Positions 1 to 9,245 of a stretch of 64,000 nucleotides of DNA are shown piece by piece. Made by a program: the position numbers and the translations under genes. Below the pieces are notes generated by a model. That model was not told the origin of the DNA. It worked only from the letters and a program-made list of their open reading frames with translations, and ran no database searches. Each line of letters opens with the position of its first letter. Position 1 is the stretch's first letter. Source of the stretch: Skermanella sp. TT6 (GTDB taxonomy: Bacteria > Pseudomonadota > Alphaproteobacteria > Azospirillales > Azospirillaceae); the NCBI RefSeq assembly GCF_016653635.2, contig NZ_CP067421.1:1-64000 (forward strand), given 5' to 3'.

Positions 1-603
1 ATGATCGACTTCAGCCATCTCATCGCCGGCACGCCGGCATTCACGGAACGCCTCGACCGGGTCGAGGGGCCCGACGGGCGGGACGTGGTGTCCTTCTGGC
101 GCGCAGCGGGTCCGGATCTCTGGTTCGCCAAGGAGGAGGGCTTCGACCGGCTCTTCCGGGAGCGGTTCCTGAACCTCCACGAGGCCGCCGCCCGGGGTGA
201 CCTGGACCGCTGGGCGGAGACTCCCGAGGGAGCGCTGGCGTTGATCCTGCTGCTCGACCAGTTCCCTCGGAATGCCTTCCGCAACTCCCCGCGCATGTAT
301 CGCACCGATCCGCTGGCGCGCGCGGTCGCCCGATCCGCCGTGGAGCGCGGTCACGACATCCGGGTGGAGCGTGCGCTCCGCCCTTTCGTGTACCTGCCGT
401 TCGGGCATTCGGAGTCCCTGGCGGACCAGAACCTTTCGGTAACGATGGCCGAACGCATGGGGGGCATCGAGGTCGGACACGCCCGGCGGCACCGCGACAT
501 CATCCGCCGGTTCGGTCGCTTCCCCCATCGCAACCCCATCGTCGGACGGGAGACGACTCCGGAAGAGCGCCGCTACCTGGACGAGGGCGGTTTCGCCGGG
601 TGA
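1..603 (+). CDS. DUF924 family protein
   Basis: A 200-residue protein whose ATG is the first base of the window. It carries the DUF924 landmarks: a tryptophan-rich N-terminal third, the motif LLDQFPRNAFR near residue 84, and the C-terminal RFGRFPHRN motif near residue 170. Length is normal for the family, which is predicted to be all-helical and TPR-like with no established enzymatic role. An upstream in-frame start outside the window cannot be excluded, but the protein looks complete. It is convergent with the RTX gene that follows. Confidence 0.85.
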   Translation: MIDFSHLIAGTPAFTERLDRVEGPDGRDVVSFWRAAGPDLWFAKEEGFDRLFRERFLNLHEAAARGDLDRWAETPEGALALILLLDQFPRNAFRNSPRMYRTDPLARAVARSAVERGHDIRVERALRPFVYLPFGHSESLADQNLSVTMAERMGGIEVGHARRHRDIIRRFGRFPHRNPIVGRETTPEERRYLDEGGFAG

Positions 604-651
604 CCGGACATGCATCGATCGTCGTCGGCGTGAGCTCCGGTCCCGTCGGCG

Positions 652-1842
652 TCAGAAGATCAGGAAGTCGCCGGGGGCGAGGGCGACGTTGCCGACGATC
701 CTGACCTGGAACTCGGGGGCGGCATCGTCATCCGCGTTTCCCAGGACCAGCGTCTCCCCGCCCTCCCACCGGTAGGAAAGCTCACCGCGCCCGGGATCGG
801 CGTCCTCTCCGATGAAGACGAATTTCTGCCGGCCCGCCAGGGTCGCGTCGGCATCGGCGGAGCCGTCGAAGACGAGGTCGTCCTGCCCCGCCTCGAAGTC
901 CTCGATCAGGTCTATGCCACGGCCGCCGTCGGCGGTGGAACTGTCGCTCAGCCGGCCGAACTGGAAATCGTCCCGCCCGGTCCCGCCTGCCAGCGTATCG
1001 GCTCCGCGGCCGCCGATCAGCCGGTCGTTGCCGGCGCCGCCCTCCAGCCGGTCGTCGGCCCTGAAGCCCTGGTCGGACGCTTCGGATCCGTAGCTGCCCG
1101 ACAGGACGTCGTCGCCCCCGTGCCCCTTGATGTGCCAGTTGGCCCAGTCGTTGACGCCGATCCTGTTGTTCCGGTCGTTCCCGTCGAACTCGATCCACGG
1201 CCCGATGTCGATGATCGGCGTCGCCAGGACGGTGAAATTCTCCACATGCCCGAGCTCGGTGCCGTCCTCGGTGAAGAAATCTCCCTGGTACTCCACCGTG
1301 TCGTCGCCCTCGCCGGGATCCTCCCTCACGAAGCTGCCGACATCCTCGAACACGCTTCCGTACACATGGTAGAAATCATCGCCGGCGCCGCCCGCCAGGA
1401 TGTTGCCGTACCACCAGCCGCCATCCAGCTCGTCGTCGCCCTCGCCGCCGAACAGGCGGTCGGCGTCCAGGCCCCCGCGGAGGCGGTCGTTTCCGGGACC
1501 GCCGTAGAGCAGGTCCTCCCCGTCGTTCCCTTCCAGCGTATCGTCGCCGGCGCCGCCCCGGACGGTGTCGGAGCCGTTGCCGCCGCTCAGGAAGTCGTTC
1601 CCGCTGTCCCCGTACAGCCGGTCCCCGCCGTCCGCGAACCCCTTGAACGGGTCGAAGAAGGCGCCGTGGACGTGGTCGTCCCCCGGCCCGCCCCTGAGGA
1701 CATCGGCGCCGTCCTCGCCGTAGAGGGAATCATCGCCGCCCAGCCCCGACAGGTCGTCGTCACCCCCGCGTCCGAAGAGCCTGTCCGCTTCCGCCGTCCC
1801 GCGCCGCACGTCGTCCGCGGCAGTTCCGCTCCAGCTGACCAT
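652..1842 (-). CDS. RTX (hemolysin-type) calcium-binding repeat protein
   Basis: About 396 residues made largely of GGxGxDxLx nonapeptide repeats, in two blocks (roughly residues 15-150 and 260-320) separated by a non-repetitive stretch, with a C-terminal region ending in GDFLIF. This is the architecture of calcium-binding beta-roll proteins exported by type I secretion, with an uncleaved C-terminal signal; no N-terminal signal peptide is seen. The start at 1842 was chosen because a purine-rich GGGAGGGAAGGGA ribosome-binding site precedes it; longer in-frame starts run into the upstream gene. No catalytic domain is visible, so the role (adhesin, surface layer or matrix protein) is open. No ABC/HlyD exporter genes lie nearby. 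Confidence 0.85.
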   Translation of the reverse strand: MVSWSGTAADDVRRGTAEADRLFGRGGDDDLSGLGGDDSLYGEDGADVLRGGPGDDHVHGAFFDPFKGFADGGDRLYGDSGNDFLSGGNGSDTVRGGAGDDTLEGNDGEDLLYGGPGNDRLRGGLDADRLFGGEGDDELDGGWWYGNILAGGAGDDFYHVYGSVFEDVGSFVREDPGEGDDTVEYQGDFFTEDGTELGHVENFTVLATPIIDIGPWIEFDGNDRNNRIGVNDWANWHIKGHGGDDVLSGSYGSEASDQGFRADDRLEGGAGNDRLIGGRGADTLAGGTGRDDFQFGRLSDSSTADGGRGIDLIEDFEAGQDDLVFDGSADADATLAGRQKFVFIGEDADPGRGELSYRWEGGETLVLGNADDDAAPEFQVRIVGNVALAPGDFLIF

Positions 1843-1985
1843 TCCCTTCCCTCCCCAATCTTGGCTTGTCATCGTCAACTTGGAGTTTTGACACCGCCCC
1901 TGCCGGGGGTAAAGTCTCCGCGACGGGTCCACTTCTTCCGGTTGATGGAGCGGGCCGCAGCCGCGAAGGACTTGGGGAGCGTGAC

Positions 1986-3188
1986 ATGTCGACCTCGGCC
2001 GCCGGAATACAGGAGTGGGCACTTGCCGCCGGCCTGGAGGGCCTGTCCCAGGCGGAGCTGGTGACCGGCTACTGCGAGCGGCTGGTCGCCGCCGGGCTTC
2101 CGGTCTGGCGCGCGTCGGTGGGCGCCGATACGCTGCACCCGCTGATCGACGCCCAGGGGCACCGCTGGATCGCCGGCGAGGGCCTGCGCGTCGAATTCTT
2201 CCCGCGCCTCACGCTGCGCGACGAGAACGACGAGTGGCGGTTCAGCACCTGGAAATGGATGCTGGACAGGGGCGCCGTCGAGAACCGGTGGAACCTGTCG
2301 CGCGGGGAAGGCGCCGACCTGTTCCCGCTGCTGGCCGACCTCGCGGCATCGGGTGGAACCGATTACTGGACCCGGATCGTCCGCTACGGCGAGGGGGCCT
2401 TCCTGGGCGAGACGCGCGGCCTCGCGACATCCTGGGCGACCCGCGAGCCGGGCGGGTTCGGGGCGGTCGAGCTGGCCCTGATCCGGGCAACGCTTCCGGC
2501 GTTCACCCTCGCCTTCAAGGCCACCATGTCCATCGACACGGCCCGCACCGTGGTCTCCACGTATCTGGGCGAGAACGTCGCCGACCGGATCCTCCGCGGC
2601 GACATAGAGCGCGGCAAGGTCATCGCGGTCCGCAAGGTCCTGTGGTTCAGCGACCTTGTCGGCTTCACCCGGCTGGCCGACACGCTGCCCCACGAGCAGC
2701 TGATCGACCTGCTGAACGCCTATGCCGACTGCCTGGTCGGCGTGGTGCATGACCATGGCGGCCAGGTCCTGAAGTTCCTGGGCGATGGCATCCTGGCCGT
2801 GATTCCCGGGGAAGGCCGCGTCGCCTGCGGCCGCGCGCTGGACGCCGCCGCCGCCGCCCGGGTGGCCGTCGCGGACCTCAACCGCTCGCGGTCGGCGGCC
2901 GGGCTGCCGATCACGGGGTTCACACTGGCGCTCCACGAGGGCGAGGTGCTGTACGGCAATGTCGGCAGCCGGGACCGGCTCGATTTCACGGTGGTCGGCC
3001 CGTCGGTCAACGAGGCGAGCCGGATCCAGGCGCTGTGCCGGTCGCTGGACCAGCCGATCCTGGTCTCGGAGGGTTTCGCCAGGGCCTGCGGCCCCGACAC
3101 CCGGCGCCTCGTGTCGGTAGGCCGCTACGCCCTGCGGGGCGTCGAACGTCCCCAGGAACTCTTCACGCTGGATCATGGCGACCGGTGA
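1986..3188 (+). CDS. Class III adenylate/guanylate cyclase
   Basis: A 400-residue protein with an N-terminal helical sensory region (residues 1-200, no transmembrane segment) and a class III nucleotidyl cyclase domain (about 210-380). The two metal-binding aspartates are visible: D223 in WFSDLVGFTRL and D267 in KFLGDGILAV. It should make cAMP or cGMP in the cytoplasm. The ATG at 1986 follows TTGGGGAGCGTGAC and sits 143 bases from the start of the divergent RTX gene, so the two share a promoter region. Substrate preference cannot be called from the sequence. Confidence 0.9.
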   Translation: MSTSAAGIQEWALAAGLEGLSQAELVTGYCERLVAAGLPVWRASVGADTLHPLIDAQGHRWIAGEGLRVEFFPRLTLRDENDEWRFSTWKWMLDRGAVENRWNLSRGEGADLFPLLADLAASGGTDYWTRIVRYGEGAFLGETRGLATSWATREPGGFGAVELALIRATLPAFTLAFKATMSIDTARTVVSTYLGENVADRILRGDIERGKVIAVRKVLWFSDLVGFTRLADTLPHEQLIDLLNAYADCLVGVVHDHGGQVLKFLGDGILAVIPGEGRVACGRALDAAAAARVAVADLNRSRSAAGLPITGFTLALHEGEVLYGNVGSRDRLDFTVVGPSVNEASRIQALCRSLDQPILVSEGFARACGPDTRRLVSVGRYALRGVERPQELFTLDHGDR

Positions 3189-3321
3189 GTTCCGGGGCGA
3201 ACCGCCCTTATCCACAGATTCGGGGGATATCTCTGTGGGTTGCCGTCTTTCGGCCTCCGAATCGTTGACGTTTCGTTCTTCTCAGGGCCGGCACTCCCCT
3301 CCCCTGCCCCGGACCGCCCGG

Positions 3322-4122
3322 TCAGATCCCGGCGAGGAACCGGCGGATCGCCTCGATCAGGGCCTCCCGGTTCTCGCGGTGCGGCACGTGGCCGGTGTTC
3401 GGCAGGATGCGGGCGGTCCCGCGCCCCGCGGCGATGCGCCTGGGGTGTTCGGCGGACCCGTACTCATCCCCGTCGCCGTGAACGGCGAGGACGGGGCAGC
3501 GGACCGCCGGCAGCACCCGGTCCAGGCTCCAGTCCGCGAACGCGGGCGACAGCCAGGTGCCGATCCAAGCGTTCACGACCCATTCGGCCTTGCCGCCATG
3601 GTATCTCGCCAGCCTCGCGAGGGTGGCGGGATCCTGGAACTCCCGCCGGGCGGCGCGGATCCCGTCGAGCGTCCTGTCCTCGACGAAGGCCTGGGCCGCG
3701 ATCGTCACGAGCGCGCGGCACCGCGTCCCGAACCGGGCCGCAGTCTCGACGGCCATGCCGCCGCCGACGCTGTGCCCGCAGGCGACGAAGTCCACCACCC
3801 CGACCTGCTCGCATAGCGACGGGATCACCTGCCGTGCCTCCCGGGCGATGAAATCGGGGTCCAGCGGTCCCGGATGGGGATCCGAGCGGCCGAAGCCAAG
3901 ACGGTCGTAGGCGACGACGCGCCGGCCCGTCGCCGCGGCGAGCAGGCCGGGAAAATCGCGCCACAGCTCGACGCACCCGAGGGAGTCGTGGAACAGGAGG
4001 ACCGGCGCCGGCCGGCCGGACTCCGCGCCCTCCGGCGTCCAGATCCTGGCGAAGAGGCTCCCCTCCCCGATCGGAATCCGGCGATCGGTCTCCGTGACGG
4101 TCGGGGGCGGGCTGTTGGGCAT
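3322..4122 (-). CDS. Alpha/beta hydrolase
   Basis: A 266-residue alpha/beta-hydrolase-fold protein: oxyanion region LLFHDSLGC (residues 42-50), nucleophile elbow GHSVGG with Ser118, an acid residue in VHGDGDE and a catalytic His in NTGHVPH. No signal peptide. The start at 4122 gives the usual family N terminus; an upstream in-frame ATG at 4227 would add an arginine/proline-rich leader with no family support. Substrate unknown. It is divergent from the RTX gene at 4343. Confidence 0.85.
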   Translation of the reverse strand: MPNSPPPTVTETDRRIPIGEGSLFARIWTPEGAESGRPAPVLLFHDSLGCVELWRDFPGLLAAATGRRVVAYDRLGFGRSDPHPGPLDPDFIAREARQVIPSLCEQVGVVDFVACGHSVGGGMAVETAARFGTRCRALVTIAAQAFVEDRTLDGIRAARREFQDPATLARLARYHGGKAEWVVNAWIGTWLSPAFADWSLDRVLPAVRCPVLAVHGDGDEYGSAEHPRRIAAGRGTARILPNTGHVPHRENREALIEAIRRFLAGI

Positions 4123-4342
4123 CTGGGAAATGTTCCTGTCCGGAGTTGGGATCGGGCGGGAAGGCTCCGCGGGATTCCCGCCAACGCGCCGGCCGGAACA
4201 TATGTCGCCGCAGGGCCGGATGCCCATAGCCGATTCCGGATCTCTATTTCAGGGATATCGGGTGTATTAGCTCGATCCCTCCTACGCAAGACGCCTCCGG
4301 GTATGAGACTGTCGCGATCCAAGTACATCTGGCAGGGACTAA

Positions 4343-5401
4343 ATGGCGACCATCAAGGGCACCAATAACGCCGAGACCAAATACGGCACCGCAGCTATAG
4401 ATACTATCTACGGCTACGGTGGTAATGACAGTCTCTACGGCCGGGCAGGTAACGACACCATCTGGGGCGGCCTCGGCAGCGACAAGATCTGGGGCGAAGC
4501 GGGCAACGACATCCTGCGCGGCGAGGATGGCGACGATTTCATCTACGGCGGCGACGGCAACGATGTCGTCTACGGCGGGGTCGGCAACGACACCCTCTAC
4601 GGCGACGCCGGCACCGACACCGTGAAAGGCGATGCCGGAAACGACACGATCAAGGGCGGCACCGGAATCGGCTATCTCTACGGCGGCGACGGCAACGACC
4701 AGATCCATTACGATCCCACGATGGCCAACGTCTCCTCGATCGGGAGTTACCTGTCAGGAAGCATCCTGGACGGCGACGCGGGCTACGACACGCTCAACGT
4801 CTACAACAAGGCGGTCTACACCTCGGGAGGCTCGACCAAGGCGGCTACGACCCAGATCAGCATGTCGGGCAATGGCGGCGACATCTATTTCGGAAGCCCG
4901 ACGGGCTCCCCGCAGATCGACGCGGGCCACTTCCAGGAGGTCGAGAAGATCACGGTGACCGGCTCGGGCAAGCTGGAGTTCTACAATTATTACGATAGCC
5001 AGGGCATCGACATCACCGGCACGGCCGGCAACGACTTGTTCTACAGCTACGGCGCTAACGACACCCTGCGCGGCGGAGCCGGCAACGATGATTTTCACAG
5101 TTACGGCGGCTACGACACCATCGTCAGCACCTCCACCGACAATGACCGCTTCTACTTCGATACGACATCCACCGGGTCTGCGACGGTCACCGGCTTCAAC
5201 GGGGCCGGGGCCTACGGCGGCGACCGGATCTATTTCGACGACTATTACGATTACATGGACACGGTCGCCAGCGTATCCGAATACGGCAACAGGACGACGT
5301 TCCATGTGACGACCACCTACTACGGATATACCTACGGCGACATGACCGTGACGGTCGACAAGGTCGGCCTGGAAGAGGGTGTGGACTACTTCTTCGTCTG
5401 A
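4343..5401 (+). CDS. RTX calcium-binding repeat protein
   Basis: A 352-residue protein beginning with a dense array of GGxGNDxxxG nonapeptides (residues 8-125), a tyrosine/threonine-rich middle and a second short repeat block near 225-255. Like other RTX proteins it is probably secreted by a type I system through its C terminus and folds on binding calcium. Codon use is less GC-biased than in the neighbouring genes, and the protein is rich in Tyr, Asn and Asp, which suggests a separate history. GGCAGGGAC precedes the ATG. It is the second RTX gene in 5 kb, but it is not a recent duplicate of the one at 652. Confidence 0.85.
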   Translation: MATIKGTNNAETKYGTAAIDTIYGYGGNDSLYGRAGNDTIWGGLGSDKIWGEAGNDILRGEDGDDFIYGGDGNDVVYGGVGNDTLYGDAGTDTVKGDAGNDTIKGGTGIGYLYGGDGNDQIHYDPTMANVSSIGSYLSGSILDGDAGYDTLNVYNKAVYTSGGSTKAATTQISMSGNGGDIYFGSPTGSPQIDAGHFQEVEKITVTGSGKLEFYNYYDSQGIDITGTAGNDLFYSYGANDTLRGGAGNDDFHSYGGYDTIVSTSTDNDRFYFDTTSTGSATVTGFNGAGAYGGDRIYFDDYYDYMDTVASVSEYGNRTTFHVTTTYYGYTYGDMTVTVDKVGLEEGVDYFFV

Positions 5402-5560
5402 TCCCGCGGGATGCGCGGCCGCGGCGGACCGGCGATTTCCGAAACGGTGAATCCGGTCCGCCGTGATACCCTGGTATTCAGCGTCGGCGCCACCGCGCCG
5501 GCACCTCCCCGACCTTCCTCGCGAACCAGGACCTATCCCATCATCGAAAGGAGCAGAGAC

Positions 5561-6385
5561 ATGGGCGTGATCACCACCCGGGACGGCGTCGACATCTTCT
5601 ACAAGGACTGGGGCTCCGGCCGGCCGATCGTCTTCCATCATGGCTGGCCGCTCAGTTCGGACGACTGGGACGCGCAGATGCTCTACTTCCTCGACAAGGG
5701 CTATCGCGTCGTTGCCCATGACCGGCGCGGGCACGGCCGGTCGAGCCAGGTCTGGAACGGCCACGACATGGACCACTATGCGGCCGACGTCGCCGCCGTG
5801 GTCGAGCATCTCGACCTGCGCGACGCGATCCATGTCGGCCACTCCACGGGCGGCGGCGAGGCGGCCCGCTACGTCGCCCGGCACGGCCAGGGGCGCGCCG
5901 CCAAACTCGTGCTGATCGGCGCGGTGCCTCCGATCATGGTGAAGACGGAGGCCAACCCGGGCGGCCTGCCCATCGAGGTGTTCGACGGCTTCCGGCAGCA
6001 GCTCGCCGCCAACCGGGCGCAGTTCTACCTGGATGTCGCGGGCGGCCCCTTCTACGGCTATAACCGACCGGGAGCGGCGCCGTCGCAGGGCATCGTCGAG
6101 AACTGGTGGCGGCAGGGCATGATGGGCGGCGCCAAGGCCCATTACGACGGCATCAAGGCCTTCTCGGAGACCGACTTCACCGAGGACCTCAAGGCGATCG
6201 AGGTGCCGACGCTGGTGATGCACGGCGACGACGATCAGATCGTGCCGATCGCGGACTCGGCCCTGCTGTCCGCGAAGCTGCTGAAGAACGGGACGCTCAA
6301 GGTCTACGAGAAACTGCCGCACGGCATGTGCACCACCCATGCCGACATCATCAACCCGGACCTTCTCGCCTTCATCCAGGGCTGA
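5561..6385 (+). CDS. Alpha/beta hydrolase, non-heme chloroperoxidase type
   Basis: A 274-residue cofactor-free haloperoxidase/esterase-type hydrolase. Visible: the [12 protein letters not shown] oxyanion region (26-37), the DRRGHGRS motif (54-61), nucleophile Ser95 in GHSTGGGE, the acid in HGDDDQIVP (221-229) and His254 in LPHGMC. This subfamily acts on small esters and can show perhydrolase/halogenation side activity; the physiological substrate is unknown. The start is fixed by GAAAGGAGCAGAGAC immediately upstream. It is followed on the same strand by a GNAT gene 106 bases away. Confidence 0.9.
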   Translation: MGVITTRDGVDIFYKDWGSGRPIVFHHGWPLSSDDWDAQMLYFLDKGYRVVAHDRRGHGRSSQVWNGHDMDHYAADVAAVVEHLDLRDAIHVGHSTGGGEAARYVARHGQGRAAKLVLIGAVPPIMVKTEANPGGLPIEVFDGFRQQLAANRAQFYLDVAGGPFYGYNRPGAAPSQGIVENWWRQGMMGGAKAHYDGIKAFSETDFTEDLKAIEVPTLVMHGDDDQIVPIADSALLSAKLLKNGTLKVYEKLPHGMCTTHADIINPDLLAFIQG

Positions 6386-6491
6386 GGTCGACCGCTCCTG
6401 ACGGGTGCGCCGCCGGTCCCCCGGGGAACCGGCGATGCACCCATCGATAATGCCGCGATCGCGGGACACCGCCGGACAGCGTGACGACGCC

Positions 6492-6995
6492 ATGACCCAA
6501 CCCCCCTTCCGGATCGGGCCGGCCAGGACGGTCGCCGACTTCGAGACCGCGGCCCGCCTGTTCGAGCGATACGCCGCCTCGCTCGGGATCGACCTCGCCT
6601 ACCAGGGATTCGCCGAGGAGTTGGCGACACTGCCGGGCAGCTACGCGCCGCCGGCCGGCGCACTGCTCCTGGCGCACTGCATCGACGGCGAGCCGCTGGG
6701 CTGCGTGGCACTCCGGCCCATGGCTCCGGCCGACTGCCCTGTAGGCGGCTGCTGCGAGATGAAGCGGCTCTACGTCCTGCCGCGGGGACGCGGCATCGGA
6801 CTCGGCCGGGCCCTGGTCGATGCCATCCTCGCCGAGGCGGTGCGGGTCGGATACCGCGAGATGCGGCTGGACACGCTGCCCACCCTGACCGAGGCGATCG
6901 CGCTGTACCGGAAGGCGGGATTCACGCCGATCGCCGCCTACTACGACACGCCCGTGCCGGGAACGATCTTCCTAGGACGGTCACTCGCCGGCTGA
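6492..6995 (+). CDS. GNAT family N-acetyltransferase
   Basis: A 167-residue GCN5-related acetyltransferase. The central strand reads GEPLGCVALRPM; the acetyl-CoA loop follows as RGRGIGLGRALVDAI (around 96-110), then RLDTLPTLTEAIALYRKAGF, typical of the fold. Substrate unknown. A broken relative lies at 44742-45091 in this window, so the gene has been duplicated in this genome. The start at 6492 follows GACAGCGTGACGACGCC, a weak Shine-Dalgarno site. A dispersed repeat begins 25 bases after the stop. Confidence 0.85.
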   Translation: MTQPPFRIGPARTVADFETAARLFERYAASLGIDLAYQGFAEELATLPGSYAPPAGALLLAHCIDGEPLGCVALRPMAPADCPVGGCCEMKRLYVLPRGRGIGLGRALVDAILAEAVRVGYREMRLDTLPTLTEAIALYRKAGFTPIAAYYDTPVPGTIFLGRSLAG

Positions 6996-7019
6996 CCCGG
7001 AGCCTGCCGACCCCCCCGG

Positions 7020-7375
7020 GGCGTGTCGACAAACGACAGCGGATGTCATCATGTGTCCGCATCGGCGTCGCCGATGGGAAGGTTACGGTGCGAAAAATCG
7101 GCGGACGGACAACAAAGGTAATCCCGGGTCATTCGCAAGGTAACTCCCTTGTGGAGAATTCCCCGCTGGAGGTCATTCCGGGTCATCCAAGTCATCCCCG
7201 GCAATCCCGACCGGCCCTGGACGCCGGCCCGCCTGCTGCCTTGGGCGAACCGGTCCGCACCGGGAAACCCTATTCGGTTGCCAAAGACCCCGCGCGAGCG
7301 CCGGCGGCACCGTAGCAGAACCACGATAGGATTTCCATCCCAGAAACATGCCCGCCCAGCGGGATCATGGAACCG
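7020..7375. repeat. Dispersed intergenic repeat, copy 1
   Basis: This non-coding stretch shares two blocks with 42635-42930 in the same orientation. The first block starts with GGCGTGTC-[2-3 nt]-CAAACGACAGCG. The second, at 7211-7375 and 42757-42920, starts CCGGCCCTGGACGCCGGCCC, runs through a GC-rich hairpin and the phrase GTAGCAGAA, and ends shortly after ATGCCCG. The linker between the blocks differs in length and sequence. Neither copy carries a conserved reading frame, so this is a repeat family or a structured non-coding element, not a gene. Confidence 0.6.
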
Positions 7376-7424
7376 GGAGTCCCGCCGCCCTGTTGTCCGT
7401 GGCAGCATGACAGGGAGAGGCTCG

Positions 7425-7937
7425 ATGATCCGCTGGCAGACGGTCCTACAGGCGACGGCCCTCGCGCTGTCCGTTCCCGCGGCCGGTTCGGGCGGAGCGG
7501 CCGCCCAGCAGCCGGATCGGGCATCATGCGCCGGGGTCATGACGGAGCAATCGAGGAGCTTCACCGAGGACTGCCTGTCCGACCTCGCGACCTTCGTCGC
7601 GTCCCAGCCCGAGATGGCGGCGAAGGTCTACAGCGAGAAAGACAGCTCCTATGTGACCCTGACCCGAACCGATGACGGGATCAGGGCCGAGGCGGTCAGC
7701 AAGTTCAACCATCCGCTCATGAAAGCGGACACTCCCGACATCCTCGAACGCCTCGGGTGGTCGGCCCCCGAGAACGAATCCGACAACTGGAAGAAGGACA
7801 TCGGTAGCGCCAGCCTGGGCAACGGCGGTGCGGCACGGGAACTGGGCAAGGCCCTGGAAGCCTACGGCGTGAAGCAGGGAGAGGCGATCTCCCTGACGGT
7901 CGGCCCGAAGCTCTCCGACCAGCCGACAAGCCGATGA
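7425..7937 (+). CDS. Predicted secreted protein of unknown function
   Basis: A 170-residue protein with a short Sec-type signal peptide (MIRWQ, hydrophobic ALALSVPAAG, probable cleavage near AAAQQ), then a soluble domain with two cysteines (about 35 and 50) that could form a periplasmic disulfide. No family is recognised. The start at 7425 follows CAGGGAGAGGCTCG; a second ATG at 7407 lacks a good site. It is convergent with the LVIVD gene downstream and has no evident operon partner. Confidence 0.7.
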   Translation: MIRWQTVLQATALALSVPAAGSGGAAAQQPDRASCAGVMTEQSRSFTEDCLSDLATFVASQPEMAAKVYSEKDSSYVTLTRTDDGIRAEAVSKFNHPLMKADTPDILERLGWSAPENESDNWKKDIGSASLGNGGAARELGKALEAYGVKQGEAISLTVGPKLSDQPTSR

Positions 7938-7973
7938 TCCAGGGATTCCCGGCCGGCCCCGGCACGGCCGCCG

Positions 7974-9245
7974 TCAGATCAGCGGTTCCAGGATATCGAG
8001 GCCGCGGTTCCGGTCGATCACGTGGACCAGACCCCGGTCATCGACGAAGACGTCGTTGCTCTGGGCGCAGGGCTGGCCCTTCGGGGGTTCGGGGATGAAC
8101 CAGCCGATCTCCCGGGGGGCCGTGGGATCCGCGATGTCGAGCATGCGCAGGCCGCCGGAGAACCAGGTGCAGTAGAGCCGGTCGCCGGTCACCCGCTCCT
8201 GGAACTGGTGCGCCCCGAAGCGCGCCCCGGCGCGGGCGAAGGGCGAGTCCAGCTCGCTCAGGTGGAACATGCCGATCGGCCTGATGTCGGCCCGGTCCTC
8301 CACGTCGAGGAACCAGAGCCCGCCATGGAGTTGGCCGTGGACATGGTCGTGCTCCTCGTCCACCGCGACCGCGACCTGGCGTCCCTGCCACCGCACCGGG
8401 ACCGGGGCCACGGTGTGGGTCGGCTCCGGGAAGGGCGGATGGTAATCGTACGATCCTACCGTGCGCAGGTCGGTGATGTCGGACGCGTCGATCACCCGCA
8501 GCCCGGCATACCAGACCGACGCCCACAGCTCGTCGCCGAAGCGCAGCGCGTGGTGCAGCCGGTTGCGCAGCCCCGCCCAGTGCGGCGTTTCCCCGCCGGC
8601 CGCATGCTGGCCCGGCATCCACCAGCGCGAGACCTCAGCCGGCCGGGCCGGATCGGCGATGTCGTAGACCACCAGGATATTGCCGACATAGCCCTCCATT
8701 TCCGTCGAGATGTAGGCGTAGCGGTCGTCCATGTCGAAGCGGTGGACGCCGACCCCGTGGGTGCGGACATAGGCGATCTCCCGCGGGCGGGTCCGGTCGG
8801 AGATGTCGTACACCTTGAAGCCGCCGTCGCGGTAGCCATGCTGCAGCACGTGGCGCAGCCGGGGCAGCAGGTCTTCGGGGATCTTCAGGGCGGCGGCCAG
8901 CTCCGCGTCGGAGGGCGGACGGCCGAGCCGGGCGGCAAGCTCGGCCGCGGCCTCCGCCAGCCTCGCTCCGCGCCGCAGGGCGTGGCGGTCGTTCTGCTCG
9001 ACATTGGTGATCATCAGGTCGCCCACGACCCGGACCTTGTGGGTGTGGGAAGCTTCGTCCGGCAGTTCGACCGAGGCGGCGACCCGCGGATTGGCCGGAT
9101 CGCGCACGTCCACGATGGTGGTGCCGAAGGGCGGCTTCATGTGGCCGACGAAGGCGTGGCCGCCGGACACCGTCACCTGGCCCCCGCCGGGCAGGTCGAG
9201 GTGGCCGACCAGGCGGAGGTTCTTCGCAAGCGGCATGACGGTCAT
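7974..9245 (-). CDS. LVIVD repeat / beta-propeller protein
   Basis: A 423-residue protein of LVIVD-type repeats (FVGHMKPPFGTTIVDVRDP, VYDISDRTRPREIAYV, VVYDIADPARPAEVSRW, RVIDASDITDLRTVGSY, LRMLDIADPTAPREIGW), which form a beta-propeller. It has many surface histidines and no signal peptide. Between repeats 1 and 2 (residues 95-132) sits a helical insert that resembles sigma-70 region 3. Its ATG overlaps the tctA stop (ATGA), so it is translationally coupled to the transporter and probably serves the same pathway. The biochemical role of this family is unknown. Confidence 0.85.
   Translation of the reverse strand: MTVMPLAKNLRLVGHLDLPGGGQVTVSGGHAFVGHMKPPFGTTIVDVRDPANPRVAASVELPDEASHTHKVRVVGDLMITNVEQNDRHALRRGARLAEAAAELAARLGRPPSDAELAAALKIPEDLLPRLRHVLQHGYRDGGFKVYDISDRTRPREIAYVRTHGVGVHRFDMDDRYAYISTEMEGYVGNILVVYDIADPARPAEVSRWWMPGQHAAGGETPHWAGLRNRLHHALRFGDELWASVWYAGLRVIDASDITDLRTVGSYDYHPPFPEPTHTVAPVPVRWQGRQVAVAVDEEHDHVHGQLHGGLWFLDVEDRADIRPIGMFHLSELDSPFARAGARFGAHQFQERVTGDRLYCTWFSGGLRMLDIADPTAPREIGWFIPEPPKGQPCAQSNDVFVDDRGLVHVIDRNRGLDILEPLI

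Noticed and set aside
1120-2064. Valine/proline-rich plus-strand frame opposite the RTX gene
   Set aside because: Generated by reading the RTX repeats on the other strand; no start site and no domain.
4343-4700. Possible tandem-repeat or CRISPR-like periodicity
   Set aside because: The 27-bp periodicity is due to RTX nonapeptide codons in a good reading frame; there are no unique spacers.
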